Assembly (NCBI GenBank): GCA_964650525.1
Contig: CAZYUA010000008.1
Span: 1 to 64,000, forward strand
Source: UBA1413 sp964650525
GTDB lineage: Bacteria > Bacteroidota > Bacteroidia > Bacteroidales > Prolixibacteraceae
Length of the DNA stretch: 64,000 nt
Direction: 5' to 3'
In this document: positions 26,312 through 35,575 of the stretch, one piece after another
Layout: every line of letters begins with the position of its first letter
Numbering within the stretch: the first letter of the stretch is position 1
Notes under the pieces: model-generated
Databases searched by the model: none
The model's input: the letters and a program-made list of their open reading frames with translations, nothing else
Told to the model about the DNA's origin: nothing
Position numbers and translations under genes: made by a program

Positions 26312-29128
26312 ATGCAAAAACGGATTGTAAACCTGGCGTTCGGGCTATGGCTCCTGTCGGGGGTTTGTATAGCCCAGGGCTATCCGGTTCCGGTTCCCCA
26401 GGTCAGGAATTTTACGAAGGAGGTATACGGGGCTTTAAGCCAGAACTGGTGTATAACCCAGGATTTGGCCGGTACGATATTTGTCGCCAACAGCAAAGGG
26501 CTTCTCGAATACGATGGCTCCACCTGGACCCTTTACCCCTCCCCTAATGGGAATATCATCCGGGCGGTGGCCGCAGATCGTGACGGAAGGATCTATACCA
26601 GCGGATACCAGGAGATCGGATACTGGACCCGCAACAAGGACGGCAAACTGGCTTATACCTCTCTCAACGAAAAGGCAGCTGAGTGGTTTATCCAAAACGT
26701 GGAGTTTTGGAATATCTACATTCTGGAGGATAAGGTACTGTTCACCTCCTTTACCCAGATGATGATATACGAAAACGGACGAATCCGGCCTTTTAACTTT
26801 CATGGGTTTACCAACTCTCTTACGGTTACCGATGGCAGGATCTTCATGAACATCATGAACAGGGGAATCTTTGAATTGCGTGACACGGTGGCTGTTCCCT
26901 TTCTTACCGGGGACTTTTTCAACTCGAAGATTATCCGTTTTTTCCTGCCTGCCGGGCCGGGCAAGTTTCTCATCGGAACAGCTTCAGACGGGATTTTCCT
27001 GGTCACCGGCGAAAGCATCTCCCTCTGGCCCTGTCCGGAAAACGGATATTTCCGCGCCAACCAGATTAACCGGGGTGTCAGGCTTCCTTCCGGAGATCTA
27101 CTCGTGGGCACCATCCTGGATGGAATTACCCTGCTTGACAGCACGGGACAGTTTAAATGGCGGATTAATACCCGTAACGGTTTGCAAAACAATACTGTTC
27201 TAGGATTACTGTCTGACCAGGAGAATAACCTCTGGGTAGCCCTGGACAGGGGAATTGATTTTGTGGAAACTGGCAATTGGAGCGGGGTCCATTTCTTTCC
27301 TGCACAGCAATCGGGAGCGGTTTATACAGCGTCCCTTTTTGAGGGCATGCTCTATCTGGGCACCAACCAGGGACTCTTTGCCGCTCCATCTGACCAGGGG
27401 CCCTGGGTTCTTGTGGAAGGGACACAAGGTCAGGTGTGGGACCTGACCATCGTCGGAGACCAGCTGATTGCCGGCCACAACTCAGGCACCTTCGCTGTGA
27501 AGAACGGAAAGGCCCGCCAGATTTCAAACGTGTCCGGGGGATTCTGCATCCGGCCCGATCCCTTTGATCCGGGGTCGTACGTCCAGTGTTCCTACTCTAA
27601 TCTCGTAAAATATACTCTTTTTAACGGCACCCTGAATCAGTCGATGGTGATCTACAATTTCAACGAACTGATCCGTTTCCTGGAATTTGATCACCTCGAC
27701 AACCTCTGGGCAGGTCACATGTACCGGGGTATTTACCGCCTGAAATTCAACCGGGAAAGGGATTCCGTCAGGATTGCCGGATATTATGGTCTGAATTCAG
27801 CGTTCCACAAAGACCACCAGATCCATGTCTTCAATCTCGAAAACAGGGTGGTTTTTACAACGGGGGAACAAATTTTTGCATACGACGGATTGCAGGATAC
27901 CATCCTGCCCTTCACCCAGCTGAACCACCAGCTGGGTCCCTATGCCCGGGCAATCAGGATCATACCCGCCGGAAACCATTTTTACTGGTTTGTGGCTCCC
28001 GACAACATTGGACTGCTGAAAATTGAAGAGACCAAAGTCACCATGGTCAGGAATTTTCCAGCCGAAGTATTCCGTAACCAGCTGATCAGCGATTATGTGA
28101 ACATTCTTCCTCTGGGAGATAGGGAGGGGATCATCTGCCTTGAAAATGGATTTGCACGTCTTAACGCAGGGGTTGAAGGAATCCGGTCGACCCTGGCGGA
28201 CAAAACGCCGGTTCTCCGTTCGGTATATCTTATCAACTCAGCAGGTGAGCAGTTTGTATTACCAATTGATAGCCGGAAACTGGTCATTCCCTGGGAAAAG
28301 AACTCCCTCCACCTGCAAGTGGCTGTTTCTCATTTTTCTACCAATGTAATCCGATATCAGTGGATGATGGAAGGTTTGCGGAATGAATGGTCAGAGAAAA
28401 CCGAATCTCCGGTGATTTCTTTTGAACGGATCCCTGCCGGCAGGTATTTGCTGAGAGTCCGTGCTGCTGACCCCTGGGAAAACCAAAGCCGTGATTTTAC
28501 CATTCCTGTTGTGGTAAGACCCCCCTGGTACTTGACCACAGCCGCCAGAATTCTCTATGTTATTACGTTTGCCTTTATCCTGCTCCTTTTCAGAAGGCGG
28601 GTGGTTCAGAATACCCGTAAAAAAGAGCAACGACAAAGCGAGGAAAAAGAGAGGGAACTTATCACCCTGAAAAACCAAAAACTACAGGATGACATTTCGT
28701 TCAAAAGTAAACAACTGGCCAATTCCACGATGGCCATCATCAAGAAGAACGAATTTCTTCTTGATCTGAAAGAATCGCTGCTCCAACAAAAAACCAACCT
28801 GGGCAGCCGCTATCCGGAAAAATACCTCTCCGATCTGACAAAAAAAATTGATGCCAGCCTGGCGAGCCAGGACGACTGGAAGGTTTTCGAAACCAGTTTT
28901 GAACAGGCTCATGAACTGTTCCTGCACAAAATCAAGGATACCTACCCGGAATTAACTTCCACGGATCTCCGTTTGTGCGCCTTTCTGAGGATGAATCTTT
29001 CGTCAAAAGAGATTGCTCCGCTCCTTGGCATATCGGTAAGAGGGGTGGAAAATCATCGCTACCGGCTGAGAAAAAAGATGAACCTGGAACACGACAGAAA
29101 GCTCATTGACATGATATTGGAGCTCTGA
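26312..29128 (+). CDS. Membrane-bound propeller/Y_Y_Y/LuxR-HTH transcriptional regulator of the PUL
   Basis: A 938-residue one-piece sensor-regulator. After a signal peptide (1-20) come two periplasmic seven-bladed propellers of the two-component-regulator type (about 25-640, with blades such as ENNLWVALDRGI). A Y_Y_Y domain (about 665-735: IRYQWMMEGLRNEWSE ... RYLLRVRAADPWEN), one membrane helix (about 748-766), a coiled coil (about 770-860) and a LuxR-type helix-turn-helix (about 880-935: SSKEIAPLLGISVRGVENHRYRLRKKM) follow. There is no histidine kinase or receiver domain, so glycan binding in the periplasm must be passed straight to the DNA-binding domain. It is divergent from susC and is the likely activator of the PUL. 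Confidence 0.9.
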   Translation: MQKRIVNLAFGLWLLSGVCIAQGYPVPVPQVRNFTKEVYGALSQNWCITQDLAGTIFVANSKGLLEYDGSTWTLYPSPNGNIIRAVAADRDGRIYTSGYQEIGYWTRNKDGKLAYTSLNEKAAEWFIQNVEFWNIYILEDKVLFTSFTQMMIYENGRIRPFNFHGFTNSLTVTDGRIFMNIMNRGIFELRDTVAVPFLTGDFFNSKIIRFFLPAGPGKFLIGTASDGIFLVTGESISLWPCPENGYFRANQINRGVRLPSGDLLVGTILDGITLLDSTGQFKWRINTRNGLQNNTVLGLLSDQENNLWVALDRGIDFVETGNWSGVHFFPAQQSGAVYTASLFEGMLYLGTNQGLFAAPSDQGPWVLVEGTQGQVWDLTIVGDQLIAGHNSGTFAVKNGKARQISNVSGGFCIRPDPFDPGSYVQCSYSNLVKYTLFNGTLNQSMVIYNFNELIRFLEFDHLDNLWAGHMYRGIYRLKFNRERDSVRIAGYYGLNSAFHKDHQIHVFNLENRVVFTTGEQIFAYDGLQDTILPFTQLNHQLGPYARAIRIIPAGNHFYWFVAPDNIGLLKIEETKVTMVRNFPAEVFRNQLISDYVNILPLGDREGIICLENGFARLNAGVEGIRSTLADKTPVLRSVYLINSAGEQFVLPIDSRKLVIPWEKNSLHLQVAVSHFSTNVIRYQWMMEGLRNEWSEKTESPVISFERIPAGRYLLRVRAADPWENQSRDFTIPVVVRPPWYLTTAARILYVITFAFILLLFRRRVVQNTRKKEQRQSEEKERELITLKNQKLQDDISFKSKQLANSTMAIIKKNEFLLDLKESLLQQKTNLGSRYPEKYLSDLTKKIDASLASQDDWKVFETSFEQAHELFLHKIKDTYPELTSTDLRLCAFLRMNLSSKEIAPLLGISVRGVENHRYRLRKKMNLEHDRKLIDMILEL

Positions 29129-29214
29129 TCAATCACTCGCCCCTCTGCTCCTCGTTAAAATCAGGTGTAGCAGGGGTAAATCCATAATAAACGAACGATA
29201 TAATACCCGGAAAA

Positions 29215-30825
29215 ATGTCAGAACCTGGAAGATTAGGAGCGGCTTTAGGGGGCTTACTGATTACGTCGGCCTCCTTGTGTTCAGCCGGGGAGCCGGCAGC
29301 GAAGCCCAATATAGTGTTAATTCTTGCCGACGATATGGGCTACTCCGATATCGGGTGCTATGGATCTGAAATTGCGACCCCCAATCTGGACCGGTTAGCA
29401 CGACAAGGTCTTCGTTTTACCCAGTTTTACAATGCAGCCCGCTGTTGCCCCTCCAGGGCTTCATTACTGACTGGTTTGTATCCCCACCAGGCGGGGGTAG
29501 GTCACATGGTTAATGACCTTGGATACCCGGCCTACCAGGGTTATCTCAACGACCGGTGCGTTACCCTGGGAGAAGTAATGCAGACTGAAGGATATCAGAC
29601 CCTGATGTCGGGAAAGTGGCATGTGGGAAACCGGCCGGGTTCCCTGCCACGCGACAGGGGCTTCGACCGCTATTTCGGGCTTATCGACGGCGCCTCCAGC
29701 TATTTTGAACGGATCCCCTACAGAATCAACCAGGAAGCCCCGCGCATGATGATCGATGAGGCCGGCTATGAACCTCCCGGAGAGGGATTTTACATGACCG
29801 ACGCAATTACGGATTACGCCATCCGGTTTCTCGGAGAGCGGCCACCTTCTCATCAACCCTTTTTCCTTTACCTGGCTTATACGGCCCCTCACTGGCCTCT
29901 TCACGCCCTGCCCGACGATATCGCAAAGTACCGCGGAAAATACCTCAGGGGATGGGACATCCTGAGAAAGGAACGGTTCGACAGGCAGAAAAGACTGGGA
30001 CTGGTACCTTCATCCCTCAGACTCTCTCCCCGCGATCCCCAGGTACCGGCATGGGACTCCCTCCCCCGGGAAGAACAACAAATGTGGGATTTAAGGATGG
30101 CTGTCTATGCAGCTATGGTTGACAGGCTCGACCAAAACATCGGCCGGGTGCTGGATTACCTGGAAAAAACGGGAGCTCTTGAAAATACCCTGGTGGTTTT
30201 CCTCGCCGACAACGGGGGTTGCCATGAAAGGATCAGGAACCGGGGTACGTATATCCGCACCATGGGTGAAACCGGCAACCGCGATTCGTTTGATTCCTAC
30301 GAATTCCCCTGGGCTAACCTGAGCAACACGCCGTTCAGGATGCATAAGCATTGGGTACATGAAGGGGGTATTTCCACTCCCTGCATTATGGTTCTGCCGG
30401 GTTACAGCGATGCCGGAAAAATTGTCCGTGAGCCCTGCCATCTGGTGGATATCATGCCGACCCTCCTCGATTTTTGCGGGGGTACTTACCCCGGAACCTT
30501 TCGCGGAAAATCCGTTCTTCCGGCTGAAGGCATCAGTCTGAAACCACTCCTGAATGGGAAAAGGAGTTCCCGGCCGAATCCCTTGTTCTGGGAGCACCAG
30601 GGCAACCGGGCAATGCGCGATGGAAACTGGAAACTGGTATCCACCTATGATTCCGGAACGAACGCATTCACAGAATGGGAACTGTACCATCTCCGCAGGG
30701 ACCGGACAGAGCTTAACGACCTGGGATCCAGGAAACCAGAGAAAAAGGCCGGAATGATTCGTGAATTTGAAGAATGGGCCAGGCAGGCAGGGGTTATTGA
30801 CAGAGGGCTACTGGAGCGGAAATAA
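29215..30825 (+). CDS. Exported sulfatase (formylglycine-dependent)
   Basis: A 536-residue S1-family sulfatase with a signal peptide. The metal site LILADDMGYSD, the maturation motif C77-C78-P79-S80-R81 (Cys77 to be converted to formylglycine by an anaerobic or FGE-type maturase not encoded here), SGKWHVGN and AYTAPHWPLH are present, with FLADNGG further on. All catalytic elements look intact. It removes sulfate esters from a glycan or other sulfated compound. It lies 86 bases after the regulator on the same strand and is convergent with the structured RNA region to its right. Whether it serves the PUL is inference from position. Confidence 0.92.
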   Translation: MSEPGRLGAALGGLLITSASLCSAGEPAAKPNIVLILADDMGYSDIGCYGSEIATPNLDRLARQGLRFTQFYNAARCCPSRASLLTGLYPHQAGVGHMVNDLGYPAYQGYLNDRCVTLGEVMQTEGYQTLMSGKWHVGNRPGSLPRDRGFDRYFGLIDGASSYFERIPYRINQEAPRMMIDEAGYEPPGEGFYMTDAITDYAIRFLGERPPSHQPFFLYLAYTAPHWPLHALPDDIAKYRGKYLRGWDILRKERFDRQKRLGLVPSSLRLSPRDPQVPAWDSLPREEQQMWDLRMAVYAAMVDRLDQNIGRVLDYLEKTGALENTLVVFLADNGGCHERIRNRGTYIRTMGETGNRDSFDSYEFPWANLSNTPFRMHKHWVHEGGISTPCIMVLPGYSDAGKIVREPCHLVDIMPTLLDFCGGTYPGTFRGKSVLPAEGISLKPLLNGKRSSRPNPLFWEHQGNRAMRDGNWKLVSTYDSGTNAFTEWELYHLRRDRTELNDLGSRKPEKKAGMIREFEEWARQAGVIDRGLLERK

Positions 30826-31500
30826 AACACAAATGGGAACCATCTTTGACGACAATTCCCATTTCATTGCATTTAACCGGAGTCTCCTGCAACGTCAGGT
30901 TACGGTTATTGTGGTGGCTTATTTCCCCGGATTCCGGCCTTACGGCCAGGCTTCGGAAAAATCAGCCTGCATTCTTCCTCCGGCACTGTTACCTGCCGGA
31001 ATCTGAATGGTCCGTTACTGCCCTTCAGGGATTACTCCCCATGTGGCTTTTGGCGGACGGAGCGCCCTCTTGACATCCGTACGGGTGGCAGGTCTGCCGC
31101 TTGTCAAACTGCTTCCGGAATTGCTTCCCGATGCAGGCATCCGAGGCGATCAGACTGCTTCCGCTTTCCGGGCACCTTCCGGATTATTCATCCGGGCGGC
31201 ACCTGCTGATAGCGGAATGACTCCCTCCGGTTGTAAAACGATTCCGGCTTTCGCCGTCTTCCGTTTCCGGTTTGTATACCGGTAGCCGAAACTACCCGGC
31301 AACTTCCCGCCGTTAGGCTCAACCTTCCAAAGAACACCTTTCGGTGACCGGCGTTTATCGGACAGGAAAGGTTTTATCCGTTTCCGTTCCGGCTCCATCC
31401 TGTTGGCTGGCGGGCTTTCGCCCGGATGATCCGGCATACGGTCCAGTTAAGTTCCGCCTGCCTTCTCCCTGCTTTCAGGAGCCCTTTTATCGCTCACCTG
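30826..31500 (-). ncRNA. Candidate large structured RNA with GNRA-capped hairpins
   Basis: This 0.65-kb stretch has no convincing gene. Read on the minus strand it holds four perfect hairpins with GNRA tetraloops: CGGGC-GAAA-GCCCG (31411-31424), CACC-GAAA-GGTG (31335-31346), CGGC-GAAA-GCCG (31245-31256) and GGCC-GTAA-GGCC (30936-30947). Further perfect stems are CCGGAT/ATCCGG (31179-31195) and TCCGGCA/TGCCGGA (30979-31000). By chance about 0.08 such 4-bp GNRA hairpins would be expected on one strand of this length. A near-consensus promoter precedes it and a hairpin with a T-rich tail ends it. The longest minus frame (31437-31150, 95 codons, rich in Arg, Lys and Pro) resembles no family I know. 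It does not look like RNase P RNA, tmRNA, 6S RNA or a group II intron domain V. Confidence 0.55.
30831..30864 (-). terminator. Hairpin between the sulfatase and the structured RNA (possibly bidirectional)
   Basis: The 9-base inverted repeat AAATGGGAA (30831-30839) and TTCCCATTT (30856-30864) encloses a 16-base loop. On the minus strand it is followed by GTGTTTTATTTCC, a T-rich tail, so it can end the leftward transcript. It lies 5 bases after the sulfatase stop and may also serve that gene. Confidence 0.5.
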
Positions 31501-31506
31501 ATGATA

Positions 31507-31536
31507 CAAATATACTACAACTTTTTTATCAAGCAA
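31507..31536 (-). promoter_or_regulatory. Near-perfect Bacteroidota promoter for the structured RNA
   Basis: On the minus strand TTG (31534-31536) and TATATTTG (31507-31514) are spaced by 19 bases, matching the primary sigma consensus TTG-N19-TAnnTTTG. The predicted start is near 31500. The promoter lies about 150 bases downstream of the acyltransferase stop and points away from that gene, so its only target is the gene-free structured region. The remaining bases to 31688 are AT-rich without features. Confidence 0.7.
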
Positions 31537-31688
31537 CCTTTTTACCCTGTTTTATCACTTAAAGAAACCAACCTGTTTTCAACTGAACTTATCAACAATT
31601 GTTAATAAGCAGGGGCGCGGCACTGCTGCTCCATTGTGCCTGCCCATCCCGCATCCCACGCAAAGGGAGATAATGGAACCCTTCCCTG

Positions 31689-33485
31689 TTATTCCCTGTT
31701 GGAATAAAAACGTTCCAGCAGCGAACCATCGTTAACCTCCTTATGCAACGACTCAAGAGTTGCCTTCGGAACATCGTAAATATCCAGTACAATCAAACCG
31801 TCGAGGCAGTTGTTAAACTTGGGGTCAACATTGAAACAGACTATTTTAGCGTTGATTTTAATATATTTTTTCAGTAAAACAGGCAATCCTGAATTCAGGG
31901 CATCCATATCACCTATGGTCCTGTCCAGTTTATTGATGTCGCGGTCGGTATTTTCCATCAGTACATTGATGTAAGGGTCATCGCTCCTGAACCGGTAACT
32001 GTTCCGGGGTTTTATTTTCTGTGCAAGCCGCCACTCATAATGATTGGCCATGATAAACTTTATGATCAGATCTTTGGATACAGGGGAATAATTGTTGCTG
32101 ATGCTTACCGGCCCCAGCAGATAACGGTAATCCGGATTTTTCATCATGAAACTGAGTATCCCCTTCCAGAGTAAAAATAAAGGCATCGGCTTTTTCTGGT
32201 AATCCTTCACCACAAAGGAGCGGCCCAGTTCGATGCTTTGCTCCAGCAATTCCGACAGGCTGTCGTCAATACGGAAAAGTGTATCCAGGTAAAAACCACG
32301 TTTCCCGAACTGTTCCATAATCTCCCTGCCCAGGCCCATCCGGTAAGCTCCTACAATCCGTTCCTCCTGTTCATCCCATATGAACAATTGATTATAATAA
32401 AGATCAAATTCATCAATGTCTATGCTTTGGTTGGTGCCCTCGCCCACCTCGCGGAAAGTAATTTCACGGAGTCGCCCGATTTCCGAAAGGATGTCCGGGA
32501 TTTCCCTGCTATGTACCACAAAAACATTGTATTCCTTCAGTTTTACCAACAAGTGGTCCCGATGAAGGGAACGGATCTCCTCCAGAATTTTCTCTTTGGG
32601 TACAGGATCAATGATAGGCTCCGGTTTGAGATTATGCTTCAGCGGGTAAGAAAAAAAACGTTTGACCTCAATGGGCGAAGCCATCCCATAAGCCTTTGCC
32701 CGCAGGTATCGGCCAAAACGGTAAATGTCCTCAAATTTCTGCTGGTCGGCCAGCTTGATGACATTCCCAACCCGGATGCGGATATTCTTGGTTCGTTTGT
32801 GGAAAAATTCGGAGGGCAGCCTGACATTTTTCAAAGCAGGATGAATCTGCGCAATGAGCCGGAAAAGCCGTATGTTGCTCGACTGGAAGAGTACAGGTAC
32901 CACCGGCACTTCCATTTTTTTGATAAACCGGATGACAGGATATTGCCAGATTTTATCGGTTACCAGGTTTGAAGCATCATAAGCACTGGTTTCGCCTGCC
33001 GGGAAGATACAGAGCACCCCCCCATTTTTTAAATGGGTCACCGATTCTTTGAGTCCTGAAAAAGCACTCTCCCCGGATCCGGGCGATTGCTCAAATGGGT
33101 TGCTGTCGATAAAAAAACCGGAAACAGGCTCTACCTTCCGAAGCAGCTGGCTAGCCAGAATTTTAACATCACTGCGAACCAACGACACCAATTTGATCAG
33201 CAGCAACCCATCCAGTCCGCCAAGCGGATGGTTGGCAACCAGGATGACCGGTCCTTCAGCAGGTATCCTTTTCACCTCATTCTCATCCAGTTCGATTTTC
33301 AGTTCCAGGATCCGGATTACCTCGTCAATGAACGAAAGACCTGTTTTGTTGGCCACCCGTTTGTACAGTTTATTCAGCTTGTTAAAACGGAGCAGGTACA
33401 TGATAAACCTGGCAAAGTACTCTCCGCCAAAAAAGTTCAGGAAGGGGTTGGCTTTGATGAGGTCGTTTGGTTTAACTAAATCCAT
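31689..33485 (-). CDS. Bifunctional acyltransferase of amino-acid lipid synthesis (OlsF/GlsF-like)
   Basis: A 598-residue fusion. The N-terminal half (about 60-290) is a PlsC-type O-acyltransferase with the H(X)4D motif in VANHPLGGLDG and FPAGETSAYD. The C-terminal half (about 300-560) is an OlsB-type GNAT N-acyltransferase (VVHSREIPDILSEIGRLREITFREVGEGT ... VGAYRMGLG). Such two-domain proteins make ornithine or glycine lipids by N-acylation and then O-acylation. In Bacteroidota the products include glycine lipids, so a membrane amino-lipid role is expected. The amino acid used cannot be read from sequence. It stands alone, divergent from ygiQ. Confidence 0.8.
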   Translation of the reverse strand: MDLVKPNDLIKANPFLNFFGGEYFARFIMYLLRFNKLNKLYKRVANKTGLSFIDEVIRILELKIELDENEVKRIPAEGPVILVANHPLGGLDGLLLIKLVSLVRSDVKILASQLLRKVEPVSGFFIDSNPFEQSPGSGESAFSGLKESVTHLKNGGVLCIFPAGETSAYDASNLVTDKIWQYPVIRFIKKMEVPVVPVLFQSSNIRLFRLIAQIHPALKNVRLPSEFFHKRTKNIRIRVGNVIKLADQQKFEDIYRFGRYLRAKAYGMASPIEVKRFFSYPLKHNLKPEPIIDPVPKEKILEEIRSLHRDHLLVKLKEYNVFVVHSREIPDILSEIGRLREITFREVGEGTNQSIDIDEFDLYYNQLFIWDEQEERIVGAYRMGLGREIMEQFGKRGFYLDTLFRIDDSLSELLEQSIELGRSFVVKDYQKKPMPLFLLWKGILSFMMKNPDYRYLLGPVSISNNYSPVSKDLIIKFIMANHYEWRLAQKIKPRNSYRFRSDDPYINVLMENTDRDINKLDRTIGDMDALNSGLPVLLKKYIKINAKIVCFNVDPKFNNCLDGLIVLDIYDVPKATLESLHKEVNDGSLLERFYSNRE

Positions 33486-33579
33486 CAGCCTTTATTTAAA
33501 AAGCAATGTATACGCCCGGGCACAAATAGGAACGTTTTGTAAAAATACAGTAATTATCGGTTAAAAACCAGGGATGTGA

Positions 33580-33587
33580 TATATTTG
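33580..33587 (+). promoter_or_regulatory. Promoter -7 box for the YgiQ gene
   Basis: TATATTTG matches the TAnnTTTG box. It lies 111 bases before the chosen ATG at 33698. No TTG is found at the right spacing, so only the downstream half is supported. Confidence 0.4.
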
Positions 33588-33697
33588 CCCTGCAGATTTT
33601 TTTCGGATCAGCTGATGGCACACTTTTACAGGCAGTTTCACCTCAGTCCTCCGGTGATTCGTACACCCTGCCCAGGCAGGAAAGCACCTTGGAATTA

Positions 33698-35530
33698 ATG
33701 ATCAGGAAAGCGGATAGTGAAACATGGCTGCCTACCACCAGGGAGGAGATGGCCCGGCGGGAGTGGGATTCGGCGGATGTGATTTTATTTTCCGGGGATG
33801 CCTATGTAGACCATCCTTCGTTTGGTACGGCGGTCATTGCCCGGGTCATGGAGGCTGAAGGGCTCAGGGTGGCGGTGGTGCCTCAGCCCAACTGGCGGGA
33901 TGACCTCCGTGATTTCAGGAAACTGGGAAAACCGGAACTCTTTTTTGCGGTCACCTCCGGATCCATGGATTCGATGGTGAACCATTATACGGCCGGGAAA
34001 AGACGCCGTTCGGATGATGCGTACACTCCCGGGGGGAAAGCAGGCTACAGGCCCGATTATGCCACCATGGTCTATGTCAGGATCCTCAAACAGCTGTACC
34101 CTGACATTCCGGTAATTATCGGCGGCATTGAGGCATCCCTGCGGAGGCTTACCCATTACGACTATTGGTCTGACCGGCTGATGCCCTCTATCCTGGAGAG
34201 TTCGGGCGCCGATCTGCTGTTTTACGGCATGGGCGAGAAATCCCTGGTCCGGTTTGTCTCCCTGGTCCGCCAGGGTGTTGAAATCAGCCATCTGACCCAT
34301 ATTCCGCAAACTGCCTTCCTGGCGGATTCTGGTCAGCCTTATGCCACTTGCGCCGAATGGAAGGAACTTCGCCTGGCCTCCCATGAAACCTGTCTCTCTG
34401 ATAAAAGGAGTTATGCCCGCAACTTCCGTCACATCGAAGAGGAGTCCAACAAAATGGAGGCCGCCAGGCTGGTGCAGGAGACCAACTGCCGGCTGGTGGT
34501 GGTAAATCCTCCCTGGCCACCCCTGACAGAAGCAGAAATGGACCGCATCTACGCCCTTCCCTTTACCCGGCTTCCGCATCCCCGGTACCGCGGAAAAGGA
34601 GCAATTCCCGCCTATGAGATGATCCGCCATTCGGTGACCCTTCACAGGGGATGCTTCGGGGGTTGCGCCTTCTGCACCATCTCCGCCCACCAGGGGAAAT
34701 TTGTCTCCAACCGGTCTGAAAAGTCCATTCTGCAGGAGGTAGATCAAATCACACAAATGGATGATTTCAGGGGATATATTTCAGACCTGGGAGGCCCCTC
34801 TGCCAACATGTACCGGATGAAAGGCATCCATGAAGAGATGTGTCTCCGGTGCCACCGGGCCTCTTGTGTCCACCCTGCCCTCTGCCCCAACCTGGAAACC
34901 AGCCACCAGCCTTTGATCGACCTGTACCGGCGTGTCAGGACTCTTCCGGGAGTGAAAAAGGCCGTTATCAGCAGCGGTATCCGGTATGATCTTTTTCTGT
35001 GCGCCACCGGCAGGGAAGAGGTCGATAAGGCCAACCGGGAGTACCTGCGCGAAGTGATCAGACATCACATCAGCGGCCGCCTCAAGGTAGCCCCTGAACA
35101 CACTGAGGAAGTGGTACTGACCCTCATGCGAAAACCTCCTTTTACCCTCTTCAGGGAACTAAACAAGGAATTCCGGAAAATAACCTCAGCTGCAAATCCC
35201 GGTCTTCAGCTGATTCCCTATTTCATTTCCGGACACCCGGGTTGCAAGCCCGAAGATATGGCCGAACTGGCGTCCCAAACAAGGGAAATGGATTTCAGAC
35301 TGGAACAGGTACAGGATTTCACTCCCACCCCCATGACGCTGGCCACTGTCATGTTTTACACCGGCATCCATCCGGTTACGGGTAAGGAGATTTACACAGC
35401 CCGTTCGGCGGAAGCCCGGCGGAAGCAAAGACAGTTCTTCTTCTGGTATAAAAGGGAATTCCGTGACCCCATCATCCGGGAACTGAAATCTATGGGCCGC
35501 ACCGACCTGATCAAACGGCTTTTTCATTAA
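33698..35530 (+). CDS. YgiQ family radical SAM protein
   Basis: A 610-residue UPF0313/YgiQ protein. An N-terminal cobalamin-binding-like region (DSADVILFSGDAYVDHPSFG ... VIIGGIEASLRRLTHYDYWSD) precedes the radical SAM core with CFGGCAFC (CxxxCxxC) near residue 325. A C-terminal segment (PVTGKEIYTARSAEARRKQRQFFFW) follows. The reaction is unknown. A second cysteine-rich patch, CLRCHRASCVHPALCPN, may hold another cluster. ATG at 33698 is chosen; a TTG three codons upstream is possible. It is followed 45 bases later by the ferredoxin/ASKHA gene, suggesting a joint redox function. Confidence 0.9.
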   Translation: MIRKADSETWLPTTREEMARREWDSADVILFSGDAYVDHPSFGTAVIARVMEAEGLRVAVVPQPNWRDDLRDFRKLGKPELFFAVTSGSMDSMVNHYTAGKRRRSDDAYTPGGKAGYRPDYATMVYVRILKQLYPDIPVIIGGIEASLRRLTHYDYWSDRLMPSILESSGADLLFYGMGEKSLVRFVSLVRQGVEISHLTHIPQTAFLADSGQPYATCAEWKELRLASHETCLSDKRSYARNFRHIEEESNKMEAARLVQETNCRLVVVNPPWPPLTEAEMDRIYALPFTRLPHPRYRGKGAIPAYEMIRHSVTLHRGCFGGCAFCTISAHQGKFVSNRSEKSILQEVDQITQMDDFRGYISDLGGPSANMYRMKGIHEEMCLRCHRASCVHPALCPNLETSHQPLIDLYRRVRTLPGVKKAVISSGIRYDLFLCATGREEVDKANREYLREVIRHHISGRLKVAPEHTEEVVLTLMRKPPFTLFRELNKEFRKITSAANPGLQLIPYFISGHPGCKPEDMAELASQTREMDFRLEQVQDFTPTPMTLATVMFYTGIHPVTGKEIYTARSAEARRKQRQFFFWYKREFRDPIIRELKSMGRTDLIKRLFH

Positions 35531-35575
35531 CTTTCCGGTCTGCTGCGCGGACCTGCCCGTGTGGATAGAACAGAT

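Noticed and set aside
29215..30825. Inactive sulfatase
   Set aside because: The C-x-P-S-R motif and metal-binding residues are intact.
30826..31500. Group II intron as an explanation of the structured region
   Set aside because: No domain V with AGC triad and 2-base bulge, no GTGYG-type 5' end at the predicted start, and no reverse transcriptase frame.
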